From contig NZ_VTZS01000004.1 in the NCBI RefSeq assembly GCF_008367235.1, positions 372,001 to 436,000 of the forward strand: a stretch of DNA of 64,000 bases. Direction: 5' to 3'. Positions 38,981-48,720 of this stretch are shown here, piece after piece. The translations under genes were made by a program, and so were the position numbers. Source of the DNA: Pareuzebyella sediminis (lineage in GTDB: Bacteria; Bacteroidota; Bacteroidia; Flavobacteriales; Flavobacteriaceae). Within the stretch, counting starts at the first letter, position 1. Each line of letters starts with the position of its first letter. The notes beneath the pieces were generated by a model that worked only from the letters and a program-made list of their open reading frames with translations, did no database searches and had not been told where the DNA came from.

Positions 38981-39013
38981 AAAATGCCAGCTTGTCATTC
39001 AGGCTGGCATTTT
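38981..39013 (-). terminator. Terminator after secG
   Basis: AAAATGCCAGC (38981-38991) pairs with GCTGGCATTTT (39003-39013), with T- and A-runs outside. It separates secG from groES on the minus strand and may act both ways. Confidence 0.88.
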
Positions 39014-39031
39014 TGTTTTTTTCTTGAAATA

Positions 39032-39394
39032 TTAGAGACTGTCTGAAGGAGTTGTTGTCGGAGCGGGTATTTCTTCAGGAAGGCTTTCGGGTACCGTTTC
39101 AGGTACTGTGGTCTCAATGCCATCGCCATTCAGTAATTTAGAATCGGATTCTCCAAAACTACCTCTAAGCGCTACATTGGATGCTAAAATCAATACGACC
39201 AACAATGTGGCCAAAGTCCAAGTACTTTTGTCCAAAAAATCGCCTGTCTTTTTTACGCCTCCTACAACTTGGCTGCCGCCGCCGCCAAAAGAGGATGACA
39301 AGCCACCTCCTTTAGGGTTTTGTACCATTATCACCAATACCAGCAAAAAGCACACGACAATGATTAGGACTAAAAAAATGGTGAACGTACTCAT
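39032..39394 (-). CDS. secG: Preprotein translocase subunit SecG
   Basis: A 120-residue protein with two transmembrane helices (about residues 3-22 and 53-72) joined by a loop rich in Gly and Ser (PKGGGLSSSFGGGGSQ), the hallmark of SecG. It assists SecYE in protein export. The C-terminal tail is rich in Pro, Glu and Thr (VPETVPESLPEEIPAP), as in other Bacteroidetes. It begins eight bases after the stop of the TPR protein gene. Confidence 0.93.
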   Translation of the reverse strand: MSTFTIFLVLIIVVCFLLVLVIMVQNPKGGGLSSSFGGGGSQVVGGVKKTGDFLDKSTWTLATLLVVLILASNVALRGSFGESDSKLLNGDGIETTVPETVPESLPEEIPAPTTTPSDSL

Positions 39395-39401
39395 ATTTCC
39401 T

Positions 39402-40322
39402 TTACTTGTTTTCTAATTGTAATCTTTCCACCGATTTAATTCGGTCTGCAAAGAAACCACTTTTTTCCGGATATTTCAAACTTAAAATACGGTAGGCCTG
39501 AATCGCTTTTTTATACTTTTTTTGTTCCAAATAAACCTTGGCCAATGTTTCGGTCATCAGTTCTTTTTTGTCGAACTTGGTGGAATCTTCAATATTTACT
39601 TTCGGTACATTTTTTTTAGGAGTTATTTTCGGGCTTTCGGTGATAAATTTGTCGATTAACTCGAACTTTTTCTTCTTTAGCACATCCTCCTCCAAAGTAA
39701 AATCAATTTCTTCGATTTCCGCTTCTTCTTTATTGAGTGGTTTTTTATTTCGTTTTATAGTCTTTAGGGAAGTCAATTGTAGCCATTCGCCAAAAGAGTA
39801 CTTTTCTTTTTTGGTAAATGAAAGGGGCTGCCCTAATTCAAGTTCTTTCGAAGCCTTTCTTTTGGCTTCGGCAATTTCTGCATCGATCTTAGGGTCTTTG
39901 GCCTTGAAAAGTTCAGGATCAAGAATAGAATCGGCATCGTTTTGACTCAAGGCAAAATCTGATTCAGCGTTATTTCCAATCTCGGCTTCCTTGCCCTTTG
40001 TAATTACTTCTTCGGAAACAATCTCGGTTTCGACCAAAGGAGTGCCCTTGCCGGATATAGAGTTGGCAATGGCGTTTTGCGTAAAGTCGTCCGAAGTTAT
40101 AAAATCAAAAAGTACGTCGCGATCCGCAGTGTAGGCTGCCGTTGTCTTTAGAGCGCTATTGTACTTGAAACTGTTCAAATTTTTCAATCCCTTCAGATGA
40201 AGAGCGCGTGCAGCCTGAAAATAAGGGTATTCGTCGAGTACATCCTCAAGCTGTTTGGTCTGCAAAGGAGAAACTACCTTTTCGGGGTGTTGTAAGAGAT
40301 ATGTAAAATCGTTTACGTTCAT
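39402..40322 (-). CDS. Conserved flavobacterial protein with C-terminal TPR motif
   Basis: A 306-residue protein without a signal peptide. The N-terminal 90 residues (FTYLLQHPEKVVSPLQTKQL, then YFQAARALHLKGLKN) look helical and tetratricopeptide-like; the middle is charged and low-complexity with many Lys and Glu; the end AKVYLEQKKYKKAIQAYRIL is a clear TPR. Its position between lptE and secG is conserved in flavobacteria as I recall, suggesting a part in envelope or secretion work, but no function is known to me. Confidence 0.75.
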   Translation of the reverse strand: MNVNDFTYLLQHPEKVVSPLQTKQLEDVLDEYPYFQAARALHLKGLKNLNSFKYNSALKTTAAYTADRDVLFDFITSDDFTQNAIANSISGKGTPLVETEIVSEEVITKGKEAEIGNNAESDFALSQNDADSILDPELFKAKDPKIDAEIAEAKRKASKELELGQPLSFTKKEKYSFGEWLQLTSLKTIKRNKKPLNKEEAEIEEIDFTLEEDVLKKKKFELIDKFITESPKITPKKNVPKVNIEDSTKFDKKELMTETLAKVYLEQKKYKKAIQAYRILSLKYPEKSGFFADRIKSVERLQLENK

Positions 40323-40417
40323 GTTTCAGCTATTCCATCTTTAAAATTTCGACCTTGCCAAAATGACTATAACGGTGATACCTTGTATTTATTGATTCAA
40401 TACCCTCTTATTCAAAA

Positions 40418-40933
40418 TTACCAATCGGCCAAGGAGGCATTGAAAATATCTTGGGTAATACGTTCGAAGATAACTTCAATAGCTTCGTCTTTTACCGCTG
40501 AAAGCTGAGCATTCGCAGGATAATCGTAAAAGAAAGAAAAGCGCTTTTCGAAATCGGCATCTTCTTTTGTTTTGTTATAAAATCGTACGTTTACCGCCAT
40601 GGATAAGCGATTTTGCGCAGCATTTTGTTGGGCAGTGGCACTCATGGGTGAAATACGGAATTCAATGATTTCCCCTTCATACAATAAATCCCCGTCAGAA
40701 GTGGTCAGGTCCAAACTGGTCTGGTTCAATATTCTATCTTGTAGGGCAAGGGTGAAATCTCGATCCAATCCAGGTTCAAATGTAGAACCTGGACTCTGGG
40801 TCGCATAATTTTGAAAATAAGGTACGGTAAAGGTGCTAGCCGTGCCTACATTTCCCCCGGTAAAATTATAAATACCACAGCCTTTAAGTAATAAGACCAA
40901 AAATAAACATAAAATACGGGTTGCCAGTTTCAT
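40418..40933 (-). CDS. lptE: LPS assembly lipoprotein LptE-like
   Basis: A 171-residue lipoprotein with lipobox LLLKGCGIYNF (Cys19). The following GGNVGTASTFTVPYFQNYA and the DFTLALQDRILNQTSLDL segment match the LptE family of Bacteroidetes. LptE plugs the LptD barrel and helps insert lipopolysaccharide in the outer membrane. It lies 15 bases after the sigma-54 activator gene, in the miaB-to-secG run. Confidence 0.87.
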   Translation of the reverse strand: MKLATRILCLFLVLLLKGCGIYNFTGGNVGTASTFTVPYFQNYATQSPGSTFEPGLDRDFTLALQDRILNQTSLDLTTSDGDLLYEGEIIEFRISPMSATAQQNAAQNRLSMAVNVRFYNKTKEDADFEKRFSFFYDYPANAQLSAVKDEAIEVIFERITQDIFNASLADW

Positions 40934-40948
40934 ATTTTTTAAGAATAG

Positions 40949-42217
40949 CTACAAGTCATATTGTTTGATCTTTCGGTAAAGGGTGCGCTCCGATATTCCC
41001 AATTCGGCAGCCGCTGCCTTTCTTTTACCCCGGTTGCGTTCAAGTGATTTTTTTATGAGCTCAACTTCCTTTTCCTGTAAAGATAGAGTTTCCTCCTCTT
41101 CGATTTCCTCGGCAAAATGGTACTTGTCTTCATGATTGGGCTGAACAACTGGTTTTTCAGGTCGAGGCTCGGGCAAATGTAGTACTTCAAGTGCCGTACG
41201 TTCGTTATCTTGTAATTCTTCGCCATCATTCCCGTAAATCTTACGAATAAGGCCTTCGTTTTCTTCCTGAACCTTGTTACCGTCGTTATTCTTCATCAGT
41301 TCAAGGGTCAACTTCTTAAGGTCATTAAGGTCGTTTTTCATATCAAAGAGCACCTTGTACAAAATTTCACGCTCGTTACTGAAATCCCCCTCAGATTTTT
41401 TCTGTCCGACAACTGCAGGTAAGTTCGAGCTGCTGGCATCGGGAAGATAACTTTTTAAGGTTGACCATGTCACGGAACGACTTTCCTCAAGAACCGATAT
41501 TTGTTCAGCAATATTTCGCAGCTGTCGTATGTTGCCCGGCCATCGATATTTCGTCAAAAGTTGCACGGCATCGTCTTCAAGTCGAATAGTAGGCATTTTA
41601 TATTTCTGTCCAAAATCTGATGCAAACTTTCTGAAGAGCAAATGAATATCGTCTTGACGTTCCCTTAGAGGCGGGATGGTAATTTCTACAGTGCTCAATC
41701 TATAATAAAGGTCCTCCCTGAATTTTTCCTTTTTAATCGCTTCGAACATGTTGATATTGGTTGCCGCAACGATACGTACATTGGTTTTTTGTACCTGTGA
41801 AGAACCGACCTTTAAGAATTCCCCGTTTTCAAGAACACGCAGCAATCGTACTTGGGTAGTCAAGGGGAGTTCACCCACTTCGTCTAAAAATATGGTACCC
41901 CCATCAGCAACCTCAAAATATCCGCTTCTTGTTTGGGTGGCTCCGGTGAAAGCACCTTTTTCGTGACCAAAAAGTTCGCTGTCGATCGTGCCTTCAGGAA
42001 TGGCACCGCAGTTTACGGCAATATATTTAGCATGTTTGCGATGGGAAAGGGAATGTATAATCTTAGGGATGGCTTCTTTACCTACTCCGCTTTCCCCGGT
42101 TACCAAAACAGAAATGTCTGTTGGTGCCACTTGCATCGCCTTCTCTATGGCACGGTTGAGCTTAGGGTCGTTGCCGATAAGTTCAAAACGTTGTTTTATG
42201 GCTTGTATGTTTTCCAT
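40949..42217 (-). CDS. Sigma-54-dependent transcriptional activator without sensor domain
   Basis: A 422-residue enhancer-binding protein. The AAA+ domain starts within 15 residues of the N-terminus: Walker A GESGVGKEA, the sigma-54-contacting loop GAFTGA, Walker B GGTIFLDEVGE and the arginine-finger region FREDLYYRLS. An acidic linker (EEIEEEETLSLQEKEVE) leads to a Fis-type helix-turn-helix at the end (KRKAAAAELGISERTLYRKI). No receiver or GAF domain is present, so activity must be set by amount, a partner or the linker. Genes around it suggest control of envelope functions. Confidence 0.94.
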   Translation of the reverse strand: MENIQAIKQRFELIGNDPKLNRAIEKAMQVAPTDISVLVTGESGVGKEAIPKIIHSLSHRKHAKYIAVNCGAIPEGTIDSELFGHEKGAFTGATQTRSGYFEVADGGTIFLDEVGELPLTTQVRLLRVLENGEFLKVGSSQVQKTNVRIVAATNINMFEAIKKEKFREDLYYRLSTVEITIPPLRERQDDIHLLFRKFASDFGQKYKMPTIRLEDDAVQLLTKYRWPGNIRQLRNIAEQISVLEESRSVTWSTLKSYLPDASSSNLPAVVGQKKSEGDFSNEREILYKVLFDMKNDLNDLKKLTLELMKNNDGNKVQEENEGLIRKIYGNDGEELQDNERTALEVLHLPEPRPEKPVVQPNHEDKYHFAEEIEEEETLSLQEKEVELIKKSLERNRGKRKAAAAELGISERTLYRKIKQYDL

Positions 42218-42239
42218 GGTTTGTGAAAAGGTCCTATTT

Positions 42240-43685
42240 CTAATTATTTTTCGAATATCCTATGGCTTCGCCAATCAGTGTGGCCGATGTACAGCTATTC
42301 ATGCGTACCTTTACAAAATCACCTATCTTATAATTTTCCTTTGGAAAAACTGCTACCGTATTCTGTGAATTACGACCCATCCAGTGTTGATCTGATTTTT
42401 TGGATGTACCCTCGATGAGAACCTCCTGTATTTGACCGACATGTTGCTCGGTGCGTTCTTGACAGTGACGACGCTGAAGCGCTATAATTTCACCCAGCCG
42501 CCTTTTCTTGGTTTCTTCTGGAATATCATCTTCTAGTTTTCTTTCGGCGAGTGTACCCGGTCTTTCGGAATAGGCAAACATAAAGCCGTAATCATACTTT
42601 ACATACTCCATCAGCGACAAGGTATCCTTATGGTCGTCTTCAGTTTCCGATGGAAAGCCAGCTATCATATCCTGCGATATGGCGCAGTCGGGTAGAATGG
42701 CCTTAATGTTATCTATAAGATGAAAATATTCTTCTCGGGTATGCAATCGATTCATAAATTTCAGAATACGGTTACTACCGCTCTGTACCGGTAAGTGGAT
42801 GCTCTTGCAAATGTTTTCGTATCTGGCCATGGTACGTATAACATCTAATGTCATATCCTGCGGATTCGAAGTTGAAAATCGAATACGCATACGCGGCTGG
42901 GCCAAGGCTACTTTTTCCAAAAGCTGGGAAAAATTCACCGCTGTTGCTTTCTGCATTTCGGAAGCGTTTCTAAAATCTTTTTTTAATCCGCCACCATACC
43001 ATAAATAACTGTCTACGTTCTGACCGAGCAAAGTTATCTCCTTAAAACCCTTGTCCCAAAGGTCATTGACCTCTTCGATAATCGACTGAGGGTCTCGGCT
43101 TCGCTCTCTTCCCCTAGTAAAAGGCACGACGCAGAAGGTGCACATATTATCACAACCTCTGGTGATGGAAACAAATGCGGTCACGCCATTTGAATTCAAG
43201 CGAACGGGGGCTATATCACCGTATGTCTCATCTTTTGAAAGTATAACGTTGACGGCGTTATGCCCTTCATCGATTTCCTGTACGAGATTTGGAAGGTCTT
43301 TGTAGGCATCGGGGCCGACCACCATATCGACAATTTGCTCCTCTTCAAGAAATTTGTGTTTCAATCGTTCCGCCATACAACCCAAGACACCAACTTTCAT
43401 TTGGGGACGATCTTTTTTTAGGGCATTAAATTTCTCAAGACGTTTTCGAACGGTCATCTCGGCCTTTTCACGAATAGAACAGGTATTGACCAAAACAAGA
43501 TCCGCTTCGGCCAAGACATTGGTGGTATTGAAGCCTTCTTTGGCCAAAATAGAAGCCACGATTTCACTGTCGGAAAAATTCATTTGACAGCCATAGCTTT
43601 CAATGTAAAGTTTCCGGTCGTTTGAAGCTTTATTTTCTACGGATAATGCCGTACCCTGAACCGATTCATCTATTGTTTTCTCCAT
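42240..43685 (-). CDS. miaB: tRNA-2-methylthio-N6-dimethylallyladenosine synthase MiaB
   Basis: A 481-residue radical-SAM methylthiotransferase that converts i6A37 to ms2i6A37 in tRNA. Cys178, Cys182 and Cys185 in [13 protein letters not shown] hold the radical-SAM cluster; Cys33, Cys69 and Cys103 in the N-terminal UPF0004 domain hold the auxiliary cluster. A C-terminal TRAM domain ends in [16 protein letters not shown]. It is the first gene of the run to secG. Confidence 0.97.
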   Translation of the reverse strand: MEKTIDESVQGTALSVENKASNDRKLYIESYGCQMNFSDSEIVASILAKEGFNTTNVLAEADLVLVNTCSIREKAEMTVRKRLEKFNALKKDRPQMKVGVLGCMAERLKHKFLEEEQIVDMVVGPDAYKDLPNLVQEIDEGHNAVNVILSKDETYGDIAPVRLNSNGVTAFVSITRGCDNMCTFCVVPFTRGRERSRDPQSIIEEVNDLWDKGFKEITLLGQNVDSYLWYGGGLKKDFRNASEMQKATAVNFSQLLEKVALAQPRMRIRFSTSNPQDMTLDVIRTMARYENICKSIHLPVQSGSNRILKFMNRLHTREEYFHLIDNIKAILPDCAISQDMIAGFPSETEDDHKDTLSLMEYVKYDYGFMFAYSERPGTLAERKLEDDIPEETKKRRLGEIIALQRRHCQERTEQHVGQIQEVLIEGTSKKSDQHWMGRNSQNTVAVFPKENYKIGDFVKVRMNSCTSATLIGEAIGYSKNN

Positions 43686-44101
43686 AAGCGCTTTTCATTA
43701 TTCAGTACTTTCGACTTTGGCGGTTTGGAGGCCATGAGCCAAATAGAACTAAGTGCTCAATAGGTATTTTTAGGTCGCTGCATCGCAGCGGGCTGCAAAT
43801 ATAGGATTAAATACAGGTTTGTGACAAATTGACAGTAAATTTTAATAGGATTTTAAAGGTTGCAGGACACTTCCACTGAAGTGCGAAACTTTCATGAGTG
43901 CCCGAAAATATAACATTGAATAAATTTTGAAACCATCACCTGCAAAATTCCCAATGGAAAAACGCATGACTTTGGATCTATTTTGAGTCGGTCTTTTGAG
44001 TTGTTCAAAAAGGTCCGGCTTCAAGGTTTTTTTGACCTTTTAGTTAGCATTGGCTTTCGTGCTACCGTCTTACATACTTTATTTTTTGCCTTTTTTTAGT
44101 T
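43686..44101. other. Intergenic stretch with a weak inverted repeat
   Basis: This gap of about 415 bases between the divergent miaB and the broken membrane-protein gene holds no gene I can support. An inverted repeat AAAAAGGTC (44007-44015) / GACCTTTT (44034-44041) with an 18-base loop could be a terminator or regulatory hairpin. A 60-codon frame on the minus strand (43842-44024) has no recognisable features. Confidence 0.5.
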
Positions 44102-44122
44102 GTGGGAATAACGCATCCAACC

Positions 44123-44723
44123 ATGTTTGAACAGGAAGAACTTAGTCCGTATTTTATGTTATGCATGACAATATTTTCCCCTTTTCTCTTCGTAGCGCCA
44201 TTGACGATTGCGGTGGCCATGAACGCCGCATTTCCCAGAATTTGCTATCAAAAGGATGTCGGTAGCGTCAATGCGGATGATTACTTTTTTATTAGAAGCA
44301 AGGAAGGTGGAAAAAAGGGTTGGTATTGGGGTTTATTATCCTTGGTCTTGCTGTTATAGGAATGCTATTGTGTGGCTTTGGGCTTATTTATTTCATTGTA
44401 CCAATAGCATTAATTCCGGCTATTCATGTTTTAATGAAGAACTCACCGCCCTTGAAATAACCAAGGCAAGTTTTAAATGGGGCGGCAAAAATTGGGTGGT
44501 CATATTCGGATTGATCATTGTGACGGGCATTGTAGCGGAGTTAGGCCTTGTAGGTTGGGGTATCAGAATATTATTTACGGCCATGCTCTCCAAAATACCG
44601 ATCTATTTTATCCATAAAGAAGGGGTAGAATCACCAAATGGAGATGGAAGTTATTCTTATTTTTTTGGGTTAAACGCAACGCTTGGTTCTAATATGCATC
44701 TTATGTTTAAAACAACCCAATGA
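44123..44723 (+). pseudogene. Membrane-protein gene broken by two frameshifts
   Basis: Three consecutive frames each code for a membrane-protein segment that runs on sensibly from the last. Frame one (from ATG 44123) gives PYFMLCMTIFSPFLFVAPLT and runs to RSKEGG; the next frame continues KKGLVLGFIILGLAVIGML; the third continues NEELTALEITKASFKWGGKN and GWGIRILFTAMLSKIPIYFI. Each junction is repaired by adding one base: at the A-run 44311-44316 and at the T-run 44429-44432. Repaired, it would code about 200 residues with five hydrophobic segments. Family uncertain. It is either a decayed gene or carries homopolymer sequencing errors. Its end overlaps the region just before the lipoprotein gene. 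Confidence 0.72.
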
Positions 44724-44734
44724 ATTCAAAAATT

Positions 44735-46036
44735 ATGAAAAAGAAGATATTTGCCGTTGTATTTGCGGTAGCAATGACCGCAGTATCATGTTCTGAGGAC
44801 TTTGATGATGGTCGTCAAGAGGAATATCGCGTTGCGGTACCCCTTACCGCTGATTTGATCCAATTTAAGGAGGAAGCGGTAGCCGTTACCGACCCCGTGC
44901 CCATAGAAAACTCAGGAAAGATTTATGCGTATAAAAATTATGTTTTTGTCAACGACATAAACAAGGGCATACACGTGCTTGATAATAGCAATCCCTCTTT
45001 TCCAATAAATATTGCTTTCATAAAGTTAGAGGGCAACAACGACATTTCAATCAAGGATGACCGCCTTTTCGCCGATAGTTACGGTGATTTAGTAGTTCTT
45101 GACATCAAAAATATTGAGAACATACCTCCTGCCAAAAGAATTGAAAATGCCATTTACCAACAGTTTTGGTGTACCGTCGGTTTCGATGTGACATGGCCCG
45201 AGGCCGATTATTTTGATTATGGTGACTTTGATGCCAACACACAGGCCATTGTAGGTTGGGAGGTGAAAACCGAACGACTTTCTCAAGCCGAAATTAATAG
45301 AAAATTTGGCGGTGGTGGAGATGTGCTTTACGAATCCGATGGGGCAGCTTTTAATAGTGCTGAAACCGTACCCTCAAATTCCGATACGGGTCAGGGGGGG
45401 TCTTTGGCACGCTTTAAGATTGTGGGTGATTACCTTTATGCGGTCGAATGGTCAAGTATTAGCGTTTTTGACATTTCTGACCTTGATAATCCAAAAACCT
45501 TGGAAGATGTATACGTGAACGGCGCTATAGAAACGATATATAATCAAGGCGATATACTTTTTATAGGGGGAATGCAGGGTATGTATATCTATGACATCAA
45601 GGAGCCATCAAAGCCTGCTTTCGTTTCCGAATTCGTGCATGGAACGGCCTGTGACCCGGTAGTGGTCGATGATACCTACGCCTATGTTACGTTAAGGGGC
45701 GAAAATTCTTGTGGCAATACCGAAAGTGGTTTATATATTGTTGATATTTCAGATTTAAAAAACCCTGAACTGAAAAAGTTTTATGCGCTTTCGGGGCCCT
45801 ATGGATTGGGTTTCAAAGATGAAAAACTTTTTGTTTGCGATGGTTCTGACGGCTTGAAAGTGTATGATAAAAGTGATATCAATGATTTGAAACTGTTGAA
45901 CCACTTTGAAGATATCATCACCTTCGATGTTATACCCCTACAAAGCTCTCTTTTAATGATCGGCGAAAATGCCTTATATCAATATGAATATCTAGACAAT
46001 GACATACGTTTACTGAGTACCTTCAATCTCAAATAA
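44735..46036 (+). CDS. LVIVD-repeat beta-propeller lipoprotein
   Basis: A 433-residue lipoprotein (lipobox AMTAVSCSED, Cys19). It contains repeats typical of LVIVD proteins: YKNYVFVNDINKGIHVLDNS, YLYAVEWSSISVFDISDLDN, ILFIGGMQGMYIYDI and KLFVCDGSDGLKVYDKSD, which would build a beta-propeller. It is likely on the cell surface or periplasmic side of the outer membrane. No catalytic motif is seen; a binding or scaffold role is inferred. I chose ATG 44735 (MKKKIF) over the in-frame ATG at 44720, which overlaps the broken gene. Confidence 0.85.
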   Translation: MKKKIFAVVFAVAMTAVSCSEDFDDGRQEEYRVAVPLTADLIQFKEEAVAVTDPVPIENSGKIYAYKNYVFVNDINKGIHVLDNSNPSFPINIAFIKLEGNNDISIKDDRLFADSYGDLVVLDIKNIENIPPAKRIENAIYQQFWCTVGFDVTWPEADYFDYGDFDANTQAIVGWEVKTERLSQAEINRKFGGGGDVLYESDGAAFNSAETVPSNSDTGQGGSLARFKIVGDYLYAVEWSSISVFDISDLDNPKTLEDVYVNGAIETIYNQGDILFIGGMQGMYIYDIKEPSKPAFVSEFVHGTACDPVVVDDTYAYVTLRGENSCGNTESGLYIVDISDLKNPELKKFYALSGPYGLGFKDEKLFVCDGSDGLKVYDKSDINDLKLLNHFEDIITFDVIPLQSSLLMIGENALYQYEYLDNDIRLLSTFNLK

Positions 46037-46054
46037 GCTATTTTGGTACGCGAG

Positions 46055-46085
46055 AACGCCCCGGTCTACCGAGGCGTTTTTTTTT
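46055..46085 (+). terminator. Terminator after LVIVD lipoprotein
   Basis: AACGCC (46055-46060) pairs with GGCGTT (46073-46078), with further inner pairing of CGGT with ACCG, followed by a run of nine Ts. Confidence 0.9.
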
Positions 46086-46126
46086 GCCTAGAGGTATGGT
46101 AGTCACACCAAATTAAAAATTTCAAC

Positions 46127-46134
46127 TACTTTTG
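46127..46134 (+). promoter_or_regulatory. Putative -7 element of topA promoter
   Basis: TACTTTTG matches TAnnTTTG and lies 18 bases ahead of the topA start. No convincing -33 TTTG is visible. Confidence 0.42.
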
Positions 46135-46152
46135 TGACTGTAAAACCAACAT

Positions 46153-48639
46153 ATGGCCAAAAATTTAGTGATAGTGGAGTCGCCCGCAAAGGCAAAGACG
46201 ATAGAAAAGTTCTTGGGAAAGGATTATAAGGTAGAGTCAAGTTTTGGACATATAGCCGATTTGCCATCAAAAGAACTTGGGGTCGATGTTGACAATGATT
46301 TTGAACCCAAATATATCGTTGACAAAGACAAAAAGGCCTTGGTAAAAAAGCTAAAAGACCTGGCAAATAAGGCCGATACGATTTGGTTGGCGAGTGATGA
46401 AGATCGTGAGGGGGAAGCTATTTCATGGCATTTGGCCGAAACCTTAAAGCTTGATAAGAGCAAAACCAGACGTATCGTCTTCAACTCGATCACAAAATCC
46501 GCCATTCAAAAGGCCATTGAAAATCCTAGGGAAATCAATTACAATCTAGTTAATGCCCAACAGGCAAGAAGGGTGCTTGACAGATTGGTCGGCTATGAAC
46601 TTTCGCCCGTATTATGGAAAAAAATTAAACCTGGCCTTTCGGCAGGTAGGGTGCAATCGGTGGCGGTTCGCCTAATCGTTGAGCGAGAAAGGGATGTTGA
46701 GGCCTTTAGCCCTCAAGCTTCTTTTCGTATATCTGCCGAATTCAAGACTGAGGAAGGCCATAGTTTTACGGCCAAATTAAATAAGACGTTCGTTTCTAAA
46801 GAAGAAGCCAATGATTTTCTAAAGAAAAATATCGGAGCTAATTTTTCTGTCGGAAGTCTAGACAAAAAGCCTGCGAAGAAATCGCCGTCTGCTCCTTTTA
46901 CGACTTCGACCCTTCAACAGGAAGCTTCGAGAAAACTTTATTTTTCGGTGGGCCGTACCATGCAAGTGGCCCAGAGGCTCTATGAGGCTGGTCTAATCAC
47001 CTATATGAGAACGGATAGCGTGAACCTTTCTGGCGAGGCCATCAACGCCGCAAAGTCTGCTATCGTTAACAATTACGGTGAAAAGTATAGCACGGTAAGA
47101 AATTTCAAGGGAAAGTCTAAAGGTGCTCAGGAGGCTCACGAGGCTATCAGACCCACTGACATAACAAATCAATCGCCTTCATTGGAAAGGGACCAATCGA
47201 AATTATACGAACTCATCTGGAAAAGAACCATTGCCTCGCAAATGAGCGACGCAGAATTGGAACGGACCAATGTGAAGGTTAAAGCCGATACACATGAGGA
47301 AGAATTCACTGCCAATGGAGAGGTCATAAAGTTTGATGGTTTTCTCAAGGTATATTTAGAAGGTTTGGATGATGAGGATATGGTCGAGGAGCAAGAGGGC
47401 ATGTTACCATCGATGAAGATGGGAGAGGCCCTTGAAAACCTATTTATTACGGCGACCGAACGTTTTTCGAGACCTCCCTATCGCTTTACAGAAGCTTCTT
47501 TGGTTAAGAAATTGGAAGAGCTTGGCATTGGTAGACCATCTACTTATGCGCCCACAATTTCGACAATTCAGAATCGGGGCTACATCGAAAAGGGCACCGT
47601 AGAAGGTACGGAAAGAAATTACGTGCAGTTACTCTTGGAAAGCGAGACCATTAAAGAGAAGCAACTTTCAGAGACCGTAGGTTCCGAAAAAGGGAAATTG
47701 GTGCCAACAGACATAGGAATGATTGTCAACGACTTTTTGGTGAGTCACTTTGCCAATATTCTTGATTATAATTTTACCGCAAAGGTAGAGGAAGATTTTG
47801 ATGAGATTGCAGAGGGTGATGAAGATTGGCAAAAGGTAATGAAAAGCTTTTACAAGGATTTTCACCCTAACGTAGTCGATGTAGAAGAGAATGCCGATAG
47901 GGCCAGTGGTGAACGTGTTTTGGGTGAGGATCCGAAAACGGGTAGACAAGTGGCCGTTCGCTTAGGGCGTTTTGGGCCTATGGTGCAGATAGGTACGGTA
48001 GATGACGAAGAGAAACCCAAGTTCGCTAGCCTATTACCAGAGCAATCCTTGAATACCATCACCTATGATGAGGCTATGGAGCTTTTCAAATTGCCGAGAT
48101 CACTTGGAGAATATGAGGGTGAGGAAATAGAAGCCAACGTAGGAAGGTTCGGGCCTTATGTACGGTTTGGTAAAAAATTTGTTTCCTTAGGCAAGGGAGA
48201 AAGTGCTTTTGATATCGATTATGATCGGGCCGTCGAATTGATTAAAGAGAAGCAGAAAGCAGATGCTCCGATATATCACTATGAAGATAAAGAGGTGACC
48301 AAGGGTAAGGGTAGGTTCGGCCCATTCATTAAATGGGACGGAATGTTCATCAATGTCAACAAGAAGTACGATTTTGAAAATCTATCCGAAGCGGACATAA
48401 TCGAGCTTATCGAGGCGAAGAAACAGAAAGAATTGGATAAAGTGGTTCAAAACTGGCCTGATGAAGGTATCCGCATTGAAAAGGCACGTTGGGGTCGCCA
48501 TAACATTATAAAGGGAAAGACCAAGGTAGAGTTGGCCAAAACGGTAGATGCGGCCAAAATGTCTTTGGACGAGGCAAAGGCGCTATTGGAAAAAAAGGCG
48601 CCTAAGAAAAAAACGAGGTCTAAGGCGAAGAAGAAGTAA
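46153..48639 (+). CDS. topA: DNA topoisomerase I
   Basis: An 828-residue type IA topoisomerase that relaxes negative supercoils. Toprim domain at the start (VESPAKAKTIEKFLG; DEDREGEAI), catalytic Tyr284 in ITYMRTDSV, and the conserved EAHEAIRPTD. The C-terminal third carries repeated GRFGP modules (about residues 598, 660 and 719: LGRFGPMVQIG, VGRFGPYVRFG, KGRFGPFIKWDG) in place of the Cys zinc fingers of E. coli TopA. The last 30 residues form a basic Lys/Ala-rich tail (KKAPKKKTRSKAKKK). Confidence 0.97.
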   Translation: MAKNLVIVESPAKAKTIEKFLGKDYKVESSFGHIADLPSKELGVDVDNDFEPKYIVDKDKKALVKKLKDLANKADTIWLASDEDREGEAISWHLAETLKLDKSKTRRIVFNSITKSAIQKAIENPREINYNLVNAQQARRVLDRLVGYELSPVLWKKIKPGLSAGRVQSVAVRLIVERERDVEAFSPQASFRISAEFKTEEGHSFTAKLNKTFVSKEEANDFLKKNIGANFSVGSLDKKPAKKSPSAPFTTSTLQQEASRKLYFSVGRTMQVAQRLYEAGLITYMRTDSVNLSGEAINAAKSAIVNNYGEKYSTVRNFKGKSKGAQEAHEAIRPTDITNQSPSLERDQSKLYELIWKRTIASQMSDAELERTNVKVKADTHEEEFTANGEVIKFDGFLKVYLEGLDDEDMVEEQEGMLPSMKMGEALENLFITATERFSRPPYRFTEASLVKKLEELGIGRPSTYAPTISTIQNRGYIEKGTVEGTERNYVQLLLESETIKEKQLSETVGSEKGKLVPTDIGMIVNDFLVSHFANILDYNFTAKVEEDFDEIAEGDEDWQKVMKSFYKDFHPNVVDVEENADRASGERVLGEDPKTGRQVAVRLGRFGPMVQIGTVDDEEKPKFASLLPEQSLNTITYDEAMELFKLPRSLGEYEGEEIEANVGRFGPYVRFGKKFVSLGKGESAFDIDYDRAVELIKEKQKADAPIYHYEDKEVTKGKGRFGPFIKWDGMFINVNKKYDFENLSEADIIELIEAKKQKELDKVVQNWPDEGIRIEKARWGRHNIIKGKTKVELAKTVDAAKMSLDEAKALLEKKAPKKKTRSKAKKK

Positions 48640-48720
48640 ATTTGAATGGGATAAGGGGCGGAAGCATTAATGTTGTAGTCAAACTTCGAAATGACCTAAT
48701 AACTTATGCAATTAAAATAA

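Noticed and set aside
43842-44024. 60-codon frame on the minus strand in the gap after miaB
   Set aside because: No recognisable domain, no promoter and no partner; such length is expected by chance.
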